Assembly (NCBI GenBank): GCA_027295645.1
Contig: JAPUKM010000012.1
Coordinates: 1-10,729, forward strand
DNA: 10,729 nucleotides
Origin: Chloroflexota bacterium
GTDB taxonomy: Bacteria > Chloroflexota > Dehalococcoidia > Lucifugimonadales > JAPUKM01
Direction: 5' to 3'
Shown piece by piece: positions 1 through 5,767 of the stretch; position 1 is the first letter of the stretch, and each line of letters begins with the position of its first letter. The notes beneath the pieces are model-generated. The model ran no database searches, had not been told where the DNA came from, and saw nothing but the letters and a program-made list of their open reading frames with translations. Made by a program: the position numbers and the translations under genes.

Positions 1-214
1 TTGCGAGGACGAAGGTGGGACTCCGTACGTGGGAATCTATGCCGAGTCCGCGGGCGATCCCCTGGGTGAGGCAGGTCTTGCCGGCGCCAAGCTCACCGGC
101 GAGGAGGAAGAGGTGGTTGGGCATGGCGGCCTGGCCGAGCCGCCACCCAACGGCCTGGGTCTGCTCCGGGGAGTGGGTCTCTATGGTTATTGAGGTGTTG
201 GTGCCGCTCTGCAA
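1..214 (-). CDS. tsaE: TsaE, t6A tRNA-modification ATPase (N-terminal part, cut by window edge)
   Basis: TsaE (YjeE) is the small cytoplasmic P-loop ATPase that works with TsaB and TsaD to make N6-threonylcarbamoyladenosine at position 37 of ANN-reading tRNAs. The 71 visible residues contain the family Walker A motif GELGAGKT at about residues 40-47 and the conserved RSPTFVL stretch at 64-70. Together these are diagnostic; the Walker B part lies beyond the left edge. An in-frame TAA stands just upstream and no ATG is available before the motif. I therefore chose the TTG at 214-212, which has a GGAG Shine-Dalgarno eight bases before it. The gene lies 85 bases after thiL on the same strand and is probably cotranscribed with it. 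From what is known of related genomes, tsaB, rimI and tsaD could follow outside the window. The identity is secure; the exact start is less so. Confidence 0.9.
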   Translation of the reverse strand, partial: MQSGTNTSITIETHSPEQTQAVGWRLGQAAMPNHLFLLAGELGAGKTCLTQGIARGLGIDSHVRSPTFVLA

Positions 215-299
215 CGGATGTACTCCACGTTCTTAGGACTCAGTATGACACGGTGCAGCGGCTTTCTGAATCACCACAAGAGGCCCTCAAATGGGAAGT

Positions 300-1295
300 T
301 TACAGGTGAAAGTGGTCCCATCCTCGGTGGGGGAGCATCTGCTCTTTGCCTTCCCGGTCCACGACGGAGATGTGGCCGGGCGATCCCTCAACCACCGACC
401 CGATGACGGCGGCCTCGGGAATTCTGGCCAGGGTGGCCTTCATGAGCGTAGGTGGTGCGGCGTACAGGAGCTGATAGTCTTCGCCACCGGAGAGGGCCAT
501 GGCAAGGGCACGCTCCGGAAAGGCGTCGGCCAGGAGGGGATGCACGGGCACTCGCCATGCATCCACCCGGGCTGCTGAACCGCTGGCTTCCATCATCCTA
601 GCCAGGTCTTCGATGAGGCCGTCGCTGATGTCCATAGCTGCACGGACGCCGAGGTCCGCCAGGGTGCGCCCTTCGTCGAGTCGTGGAAGGGGCCGGCGGT
701 GCGCAAGACATAAGTGCTCATAGGCGGCCTTATCGACGCCCGCTTCGCCGGCGGTCAGGAGCTCCAGGCCGCCCTGGGAGGAGCCCAGGGGGCCGGTGAC
801 GGCCAGGAGGTCTCCCTGCGCGGCCTGGGAGCGCAGGAGGGGGGTGCCGTCATGCGAGCCGTTGAGGACGATGGAGACGAAGGCGGTGGAGGAGGCCACG
901 GCGTCGCCTCCGGCGATGGCGACGTGGTACTCCCGACAGCTATCGATGATGCCCTGATACAGCTCCTCCACATCGGCTACGGAGGTGTTGGGAGGCAGGC
1001 CGAGTGTGACGAGTGCGTAGAGGGGTGTGCCACCCATGGCTGCGATGTCGCTGAGATTGGCGGCCATGACCTTCCAGCCCAGGTCTGGCCAGGGGATGGT
1101 TGTGCGGGTGAAGTGGACGCCCTCCACGACGGTGTCCGTGGTGGAGAGGGCGGCACCGGATTCCGGTCTCCACACCGCGGCATCGTCGCCGGGGCCGACG
1201 AGGAGAGCGCTGGAGGTTGTGGCGAGGCCAGCCTTCCGAGCCATGTTGATCAGGCGCTGGATGAGGGCGACTTCGCCGATGTCGGCTATGTTCAT
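300..1295 (-). CDS. thiL: Thiamine-monophosphate kinase ThiL
   Basis: ThiL phosphorylates thiamine monophosphate with ATP to give thiamine pyrophosphate, the last step of cofactor synthesis, in the cytoplasm. The 331-residue product is close to the usual length (about 325 in E. coli). It carries the AIR-synthase-fold motifs in order: GDDAA at 36-40, TDTVVEGVHF at 53-62, NLSDIAAMGG at 80-89, GGD at 129-131, MDISDGL at 221-227, SGGEDYQLL at 269-277 and the terminal GWDHF at 325-329. The aspartates of the first three motifs and of the SDG motif are the expected Mg/ATP ligands. No Shine-Dalgarno precedes the ATG. Instead a TATAAT box ends six bases before it, so translation is probably from a leaderless mRNA. 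tsaE follows on the same strand. No other thiamine gene is visible. Confidence 0.96.
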   Translation of the reverse strand: MNIADIGEVALIQRLINMARKAGLATTSSALLVGPGDDAAVWRPESGAALSTTDTVVEGVHFTRTTIPWPDLGWKVMAANLSDIAAMGGTPLYALVTLGLPPNTSVADVEELYQGIIDSCREYHVAIAGGDAVASSTAFVSIVLNGSHDGTPLLRSQAAQGDLLAVTGPLGSSQGGLELLTAGEAGVDKAAYEHLCLAHRRPLPRLDEGRTLADLGVRAAMDISDGLIEDLARMMEASGSAARVDAWRVPVHPLLADAFPERALAMALSGGEDYQLLYAAPPTLMKATLARIPEAAVIGSVVEGSPGHISVVDREGKEQMLPHRGWDHFHL

Positions 1296-1301
1296 GCGGG
1301 C

Positions 1302-1330
1302 ATTATAGCAAGGGTGGCGCTGACGCTTAA
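1302..1330 (-). promoter_or_regulatory. Predicted thiL promoter (extended -10, leaderless)
   Basis: On the minus strand a perfect TATAAT lies at 1307-1302, preceded by TGC to make an extended -10 element. A weak -35 (TTAAGC, 1330-1325) lies 17 bases upstream. With the usual distance, transcription would start at 1295, the A of the thiL ATG. This is a sequence-only prediction. Confidence 0.65.
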
Positions 1331-1336
1331 TCTTCG

Positions 1337-1365
1337 TTGACAGCTATTGTGGGTGATGGTACAGT
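1337..1365 (+). promoter_or_regulatory. Predicted sigma-70-type promoter for the tRNA pair
   Basis: A perfect TTGACA (1337-1342), a 17-base spacer and TACAGT (1360-1365) form a near-consensus housekeeping promoter. TGG directly before the -10 also makes it an extended -10 element. The predicted start is near 1372, about 18 bases before tRNA-Lys. It is back to back with the thiL promoter, with only six bases between the two -35 boxes. Confidence 0.8.
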
Positions 1366-1389
1366 CGAATTGCCTGTAGCTGCCCGTAT

Positions 1390-1462
<73 letters not shown>

Positions 1463-1473
1463 GAATGTACAGT

Positions 1474-1555
1474 GGGGAAGTGTCGGAATTGGTAGACGAG
1501 CATGATTTAGGATCATGTGCCGAAAGGCGTAGGAGTTCGAGTCTCCTCTTCCCCA
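1474..1555 (+). tRNA. tRNA-Leu (anticodon TAG)
   Basis: An 82-base class II tRNA. The acceptor stem is GGGGAAG/CTTCCCC, the short D stem is TCG/CGA with the GG of the D loop, and the anticodon stem is CATGA/TCATG around TTTAGGA. The long variable arm has a GCC-GAAA-GGC helix typical of leucine and serine tRNAs. The T arm is AGGAG/CTCCT with TTCGAGT, and the discriminator is A. Anticodon TAG (1508-1510) reads CUN leucine codons. CCA is not encoded. The oppD-type gene begins 53 bases downstream. Confidence 0.97.
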
Positions 1556-1608
1556 GAAGTTAAAGGAACAACCCTTCCGTTGTCCGTAGGCAAGGGAAAG
1601 GAGAGCAT

Positions 1609-2604
1609 GTGGCCAAGCTCCTAGAGATCAAAGGGCTCGCAACGCATTTCTTCACCAAAGAGGGTGTGGTGAAGGCGGTTGACGGCGTCAGCTACGATTT
1701 GGAGGAGGGCGAGACGCTGGGGCTGGTGGGCGAGAGCGGGTGCGGCAAGAGTGTCAGCGCGCTGTCCATCATGCGTCTCATTCCCTGGCCACCCGGGAAG
1801 ATTGTTGGAGGCGAGGTGCTTTTCGAGGGTGAGAACCTTCTGGAGCTGGCGGACTCCGGGATGCGGCGCATCCGGGGCAACAGGATTGCGATGGTGTTCC
1901 AGGAGCCGATGACGTCGCTGAATCCGGTGCTCACCATCGGCCGCCAGATTACGGAGACGCTGGAGCTGCATCTGCATATGAACAAGAGGACGGCGAAGCA
2001 GCGGGCCGCGGAGCTCATCCACATGGTGGGTATATCGGACGCCGAGCGCCGGCTATCACAGTATCCCCATCAGTTCAGCGGCGGTATGCGCCAGCGGATC
2101 ATGATTGCCATGGCGCTCAGCTGTAACCCGAAGCTGCTGATAGCCGATGAGCCGACCACGGCGCTGGATGTCACCATCCAGGCACAGATACTGGAGTTGA
2201 TGAAGGCGCTGTGCAGGGATTTCGGCACTGCGTTGATCATTATCACCCATAACCTGGGGGTGGTTGCCCGGTACGCCGACCGGGTGAACGTGATGTACGC
2301 CGGGAAGATCGTGGAACGGGGTACGGCCAGGGAGATATACGGCGATACGCGGCATCCCTATACGGTGGGGCTGCTCAAGTCGGTGCCGCGGCTGGACGAG
2401 CCAAGGAAACAGAAGCTGGACCCGATCGAGGGGCAGCCTCCGGACCTGATCGACCTTCCGCCGGGGTGCAGCTTCCGTGAGCGGTGCCGCTTCGCGGTGG
2501 AGCGGTGCGCAGCAGAGGAGCCGTCGCTCATGGATGTGAGCAATGGGCACGTCTCGGCGTGCTGGGAGCTGGAGCGCTTGAGCGCGACTGCAGGTGTCCG
2601 GTAG
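1609..2604 (+). CDS. oppD: Oligopeptide/dipeptide ABC transporter ATP-binding protein (OppD/DppD type)
   Basis: This is one of the paired cytoplasmic ATPases that drive import of peptides (in some relatives nickel or sugars) through a two-permease channel. The 331-residue product has Walker A GESGCGKS at 41-48, Q-loop Gln98, signature FSGGMRQR at 156-163, Walker B LLIADEP at 176-182, D-loop ALDV and the switch His214. It ends with the oligo_HPY-type extension. That extension includes PPGCSFRERC with Cys287, 293, 300 and 317, a spacing that in relatives can bind an iron-sulfur cluster. The GTG start has a good AAGGAG five bases upstream; the overlapping ATG at 1607 is out of frame. The oppF-type gene follows 11 bases after the stop. 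Permease and substrate-binding genes are absent from the window, so the substrate is unknown. Confidence 0.92.
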   Translation: MAKLLEIKGLATHFFTKEGVVKAVDGVSYDLEEGETLGLVGESGCGKSVSALSIMRLIPWPPGKIVGGEVLFEGENLLELADSGMRRIRGNRIAMVFQEPMTSLNPVLTIGRQITETLELHLHMNKRTAKQRAAELIHMVGISDAERRLSQYPHQFSGGMRQRIMIAMALSCNPKLLIADEPTTALDVTIQAQILELMKALCRDFGTALIIITHNLGVVARYADRVNVMYAGKIVERGTAREIYGDTRHPYTVGLLKSVPRLDEPRKQKLDPIEGQPPDLIDLPPGCSFRERCRFAVERCAAEEPSLMDVSNGHVSACWELERLSATAGVR

Positions 2605-2615
2605 TGGGGATGTCG

Positions 2616-3605
2616 ATGCAAACACAGGACCGAGAGAACCTGGTTGAAGTCCGGAACCTCAAAATGTATTTCCCCGTTACCTCCGGGGTTATCTTCCAGC
2701 GAAAGGTGGCGGACATCAAGGCGGTGGATGACGTGAGCTTCGTTATCCGCCGCGGTGAGACGCTGGGCCTGGTGGGAGAGAGCGGGTGTGGAAAGACCAC
2801 TACGGGCCGGTGCCTGCTACAGCTGTACAGGCCAACGGAGGGAGAGGTGCTCTTTGATGGGACGGACCTGACCAAGCTGAAAGGCTCAGAGGTCCGAAAG
2901 TTCCGTCGCCGGATGCAGATGATCTTCCAGGACCCGTACAGCTCTCTCAATCCGAGACAGACGTGCGGCAGCATCATCGGAGAGCCACTGTTGGTCCACA
3001 AGATGGTACACAGCAAGAACGAGTACAGAGAGCAGGTGGCCGAGCTGCTCTCTGTGGTTGGGCTGAGTCCGTACATGAGCAGCCGCTACCCTCACGAGTT
3101 CAGTGGAGGCCAGCGCCAGCGGATTGGGGTTGCCAGGGCTCTGGCGGTGCGCCCGAGCCTGATTGTGTGCGACGAGCCGGTGTCTGCGCTGGATGTTTCC
3201 ATTCAGGCGCAGGTGATCAATCTGCTGGAGGAGCTTCAGGAGCAGTTCAACCTGACGTATCTGTTCATCGCGCATGATCTGTCGGTGGTCCGCCATATCA
3301 GCGATAGGATCGCGGTGATGTACCTGGGCAAGGTGGTTGAAATTGCCGACCGGGTGGAGCTGTACGAGAACCCGCTGCATCCGTACACCAAGGCGCTCCT
3401 CTCCGCGGTGCCGATTCCAGACCCGGTGGCGGATAGCGAACGGGAGCGGACGATCCTTACCGGAGATGTCCCCAGTCCGCTGAACCCTCCGCCGGGCTGT
3501 GTGTTCCACACCCGGTGCCCCATAGCCATTGATGAGTGCAGCGAGGGGTTGCCGGAGTTCCGCAACATGGGCAACGACCACTGGGTGGCGTGTATCCGCG
3601 TGTAG
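2616..3605 (+). CDS. oppF: Oligopeptide/dipeptide ABC transporter ATP-binding protein (OppF/DppF type)
   Basis: This is the partner ATPase of the preceding gene; the two normally form a heterodimer under the permease pair. In the 329-residue product I see Walker A GESGCGKT at 54-61, Q-loop Gln105, signature FSGGQRQR at 162-169, Walker B LIVCDEP at 182-188, D-loop ALDV and His220. A C-terminal extension has PPPGCVFHTRC with Cys295, 301, 308 and 326. The insertion before Walker A (SGVIFQRKVADIKAV) is typical of OppF rather than OppD. Start choice is uncertain. The ATG at 2616 has GGGG six bases upstream, but the in-frame ATG at 2610 and GTG at 2604 are possible. It is translationally close to oppD and certainly in the same operon. 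The nucleotide-binding residues are all intact. Confidence 0.92.
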   Translation: MQTQDRENLVEVRNLKMYFPVTSGVIFQRKVADIKAVDDVSFVIRRGETLGLVGESGCGKTTTGRCLLQLYRPTEGEVLFDGTDLTKLKGSEVRKFRRRMQMIFQDPYSSLNPRQTCGSIIGEPLLVHKMVHSKNEYREQVAELLSVVGLSPYMSSRYPHEFSGGQRQRIGVARALAVRPSLIVCDEPVSALDVSIQAQVINLLEELQEQFNLTYLFIAHDLSVVRHISDRIAVMYLGKVVEIADRVELYENPLHPYTKALLSAVPIPDPVADSERERTILTGDVPSPLNPPPGCVFHTRCPIAIDECSEGLPEFRNMGNDHWVACIRV

Positions 3606-3680
3606 GGACGGTGGTCAACGGCCGATGGGTTGCGAGAATGCGGCCCCAAGGGGTCATTGTCCGAATGCTCTCCTCCAAGC

Positions 3681-3715
3681 CGTGTCACCTTAGAAATCAC
3701 CCGTGAAATCACCCC
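3681..3715 (+). repeat. Three 12-bp-phased TCACC repeats upstream of the HEAGH gene
   Basis: GAAATCACCC occurs twice (3693-3702 and 3705-3714) with a 12-base period. The unit before it (3681-3692) keeps the TCACC core in the same phase, so TCACC recurs at 3685, 3697 and 3709. The set lies about 60 bases before the next start codon in the 170-base gap after oppF. It could be a tandem operator; no clear -35/-10 pair was found beside it. Confidence 0.4.
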
Positions 3716-3775
3716 GCTGAAGGATGCCGCCTTTGCCGCCCTGCCCCACACTGTAAATGACAGGGGACAGGGGAT

Positions 3776-4321
3776 ATGGTTTCAACTCCAAAGTTCGTGG
3801 CGTTTGTCCTCGGCTTCTTATTGCTGGCTTCGCTCCTGCTTTTTGATCAGGATGGGTACATCTCCGTCATCGACGATGCCAACCTGCTGTTTCATGAAGC
3901 AGGTCACCTGATTTTCGGCTTCCTTGGTGACACCATGGGGCTCTATGGGGGAACACTGGGGCAACTCGTCATCCCCATTATCTGCGGCATTGCCTTCTGG
4001 AGGCAGAAATCAGTGGTCTCGGTTTCGGTGGTAATGCTCTGGTGTTTCGAGAACGTCTTCAACATCGCTCGATACGTCGCGGACGCAAGAGCGCAGGAGC
4101 TACCCCTGGTGGGTGGCGGTGAGCATGACTGGACAAATATACTCACTGGCTGGGGAGCTTTGCAGCACGATACGACGATAGCAACGATGCTGCTGGCTGT
4201 GGGATGGCTTGGCCTATTCTCAACTCTTCTCTGGACCACCTATCTTTGGTGGCAGAGCAAGAGAATCTATGCCGAACACTCGTTTTGGGGTCCAACCGGG
4301 CTGAGCATCTCCGAATCGTGA
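3776..4321 (+). CDS. Small membrane protein with HEAGH zinc-metalloprotease-like motif
   Basis: I do not recognise a named family. The 181-residue product begins with a hydrophobic segment (about 7-23), followed by FHEAGH with the HExxH pattern at His40-His44. Further hydrophobic segments lie at about 60-76, 80-97 and 134-157, so it should be a four-helix integral membrane protein. HExxH next to membrane helices recalls site-2-type (M50) proteases. I see no NPDG motif, but Asp103 and the HDW at 117-119 are candidates for a third zinc ligand. The start is the ATG at 3776; a GGGG-rich stretch upstream gives a passable Shine-Dalgarno. It lies 170 bases after oppF and converges with galT, their stops being 15 bases apart. 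Protease activity is an inference; a non-catalytic membrane protein is possible. Confidence 0.8.
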   Translation: MVSTPKFVAFVLGFLLLASLLLFDQDGYISVIDDANLLFHEAGHLIFGFLGDTMGLYGGTLGQLVIPIICGIAFWRQKSVVSVSVVMLWCFENVFNIARYVADARAQELPLVGGGEHDWTNILTGWGALQHDTTIATMLLAVGWLGLFSTLLWTTYLWWQSKRIYAEHSFWGPTGLSISES

Positions 4322-4336
4322 GAGCCCACCAGGGCC

Positions 4337-5395
4337 TCAGGTGCTGCTAGGGCGAAGGGATGACGTATCTGTGTGCCGAAGGTGAGCAGCGGCTTCCTCA
4401 GGGACCACCTCGTTCACACTGACCCTTGATCCTAGCTCGAACCCGCCTGGCGACTTGAGATGCGGCACCACCTGGATATGCCAGTGATAGAAAGGTACAG
4501 CGCTCAAAGAATGAGGCGGATTGCGTAAGATGAAGTTGAAGTCCGGGTTAGAGAGAGCCAGGTAAAGCTTCCCCATGGTCTGTTGCAGGCAGTCAGCAAG
4601 GTCGGTGACTCCATCTTCGGACATGTCGCCGAAAAGCGATTCATGTGCCAGTGGGAAGATGTTTATCTCGTAGGGCGTAGCCGCGGCGTAGGGTATGTAG
4701 GAGACGAAGCTCCGGTTCCTGTAGACGATGCGCACATCCTGGTCAAGCTCATAGGCAATCATCTTGCAGAAAACACAGATTCCGTGGGAGTCAAAGTAGC
4801 GCTGAGCCTCCTCCAGAAGGAAGCGGATGAAGTTGGGCACCACGTGCATACTGACGATCTGAGAATGGGAGTGGATTTGGGAGGCACCAGAGCGGCTACC
4901 GTGGTTTTTAAAAACGATGGTCTGAAGATGGTGGGGGTTCCCTCTGATGGCGTTAAGGCGGTCGATGAACATCCGGACTACTGCCTTAACGCCATTGGGG
5001 GACATGGTGGCGTAGGTCTCGTTGTGTATGGGACTTTCGACGACCAGCTCGTGTCTGCCACAGTTCATAAAACTGTTGTAGATTCCCTCATGCCTGAACT
5101 CTACCGGCTGAACATGGCAGGTTGAGTCCTCATGGAAGATTTTGAACTTGTTCTCTATCGTGTGGGCCAGCCATGGGCTACGAGCGGAGTTGGCTGGATC
5201 GGGATGAGGCACGCTGGCGATTTCGATATTCTCAAAGCGGTGGGCATTCCGCGGGCAGAAGGGGCAGTTTTCGGCGTAGGCGGGGATGGAATCCAGCAGA
5301 GCATTAGGCTGACTGATAAGCTGTCTGTCCTTCAGACGCTCTGGTGATATAACCACCCACTCCCCGGTGGCCAGATTCTGCCTCAGCTGCGACAT
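4337..5395 (-). CDS. galT: Galactose-1-phosphate uridylyltransferase family protein
   Basis: This HIT-superfamily nucleotidyltransferase exchanges UDP between glucose-1-phosphate and galactose-1-phosphate through a nucleotidyl-histidine intermediate; some relatives are ADP-glucose phosphorylases. Counting from the upstream ATG at 5398, the zinc-site CPFC is at 45-48 and GRHELVVE at 114-121. The active-site HSHSQ is at 176-180 with His178 as the expected nucleophile, a second CVFC is at 208-211, and HWHIQVVPH is at 305-313. The end (GGFELGSRVSVNEVVPEEAA) is typical of the family. The classical motif is HPHGQ, but the HSHSQ variant also occurs in the family. Two adjacent ATGs are available. I chose the second because AGGAGG then lies five bases away and the family usually begins MS.LRQ. 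No galK, galE or other Leloir gene is nearby, so the in vivo substrate is uncertain. Confidence 0.9.
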   Translation of the reverse strand: MSQLRQNLATGEWVVISPERLKDRQLISQPNALLDSIPAYAENCPFCPRNAHRFENIEIASVPHPDPANSARSPWLAHTIENKFKIFHEDSTCHVQPVEFRHEGIYNSFMNCGRHELVVESPIHNETYATMSPNGVKAVVRMFIDRLNAIRGNPHHLQTIVFKNHGSRSGASQIHSHSQIVSMHVVPNFIRFLLEEAQRYFDSHGICVFCKMIAYELDQDVRIVYRNRSFVSYIPYAAATPYEINIFPLAHESLFGDMSEDGVTDLADCLQQTMGKLYLALSNPDFNFILRNPPHSLSAVPFYHWHIQVVPHLKSPGGFELGSRVSVNEVVPEEAAAHLRHTDTSSLRPSST

Positions 5396-5413
5396 CATTA
5401 CCTCCTCGTGGGG

Positions 5414-5432
5414 TTTTGGCTAGCCGCCAAAG
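5414..5432 (-). promoter_or_regulatory. Hairpin in the galT leader
   Basis: TTTGGC and GCCAAA (5415-5420 and 5426-5431), plus one T-G pair, enclose a five-base loop. The centre is the palindrome GGCTAGCC. It would lie about 15 bases upstream of the AGGAGG of galT in the mRNA. It is a possible leader structure only; no T-tract follows, so it is not a standard terminator. Confidence 0.3.
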
Positions 5433-5470
5433 AACCGGTAAGCCCATCTCATTCCGATCAACCGCCTCTC

Positions 5471-5545
5471 CTGAGATACTGAACGGCTTTGTGCTACACG
5501 GGAATAGTCTATCTCAGCGATCTGACGCGGGCTAGTCTACCTCAG
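5471..5545. repeat. Repeated CTGAG box cluster, possible operator
   Basis: TAGTCTAYCTCAG occurs twice as a direct repeat (5505-5517 and 5533-5545, 28 bases apart). CTGAGATA at 5471-5478 is an exact inverted copy of TATCTCAG at 5510-5517. Their place between two divergent genes suggests a shared regulator site. This is inference from the repeats alone. Confidence 0.35.
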
Positions 5546-5709
5546 ATGCATGTGTGGTCTTGCGGCGTGCTTGCTTGTGCCCCCCCAAGGGGATTTGAAA
5601 AGGCCTGGTTTCGAGGGGTTGTTATTCAACGAAGCCGTCGCAGCACCGGGGTGGCGGTCAGAAGGACTCCTGCGGAAACTTGAACAATCACGGGTGCCCA
5701 TTTCTTGTC

Positions 5710-5718
5710 TGCTATAGT
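5710..5718 (+). promoter_or_regulatory. Predicted extended -10 promoter for the MFS gene
   Basis: TGC-TATAGT (5710-5718) is a good extended -10 element. No recognisable -35 lies 16-18 bases upstream (TTGAAC at 5680 is too far), as is allowed for extended -10 promoters. The predicted start near 5725 gives a leader of about 43 bases with GGGGG seven bases before the ATG. Confidence 0.5.
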
Positions 5719-5767
5719 AGCGTTTCACGGCGGAAACCGCGGTTACTTGTAAAACGGGGGTCCTTCG

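Larger units (their letters stand above)
5399..5767. other. Divergent intergenic region between galT and the MFS gene
   Basis: These 369 bases hold no credible gene; the short open frames lack family features and Shine-Dalgarno sequences. They contain the galT leader hairpin, a cluster of CTGAG-type boxes near 5471-5545 and an extended -10 promoter element for the MFS gene near 5710. A C-run followed by AAGGGG (about 5580-5592) could form a small hairpin of unknown meaning. I could not find a convincing galT promoter. Confidence 0.6.

Noticed and set aside
714..1340. 208-residue plus-strand open frame
   Set aside because: It is antisense to thiL; its Gly-rich composition reflects GC-rich third positions of the real gene.
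1561..1595. CCCTT...AAGGG hairpin between tRNA-Leu and oppD, possible terminator
   Set aside because: The stem is short with a large loop and is followed by the purine-rich Shine-Dalgarno rather than a T-tract.
3642..3655. GGCCCC-AA-GGGGTC hairpin after oppF, possible terminator
   Set aside because: The stem is about five pairs after leaving a loop and no T-run follows, so a rho-independent terminator is not supported.
4322..4338. Stem GAGCCC/GGG-CTC between the convergent HEAGH gene and galT
   Set aside because: Six pairs with a bulge and no T-tract on either strand; too weak to call a bidirectional terminator.
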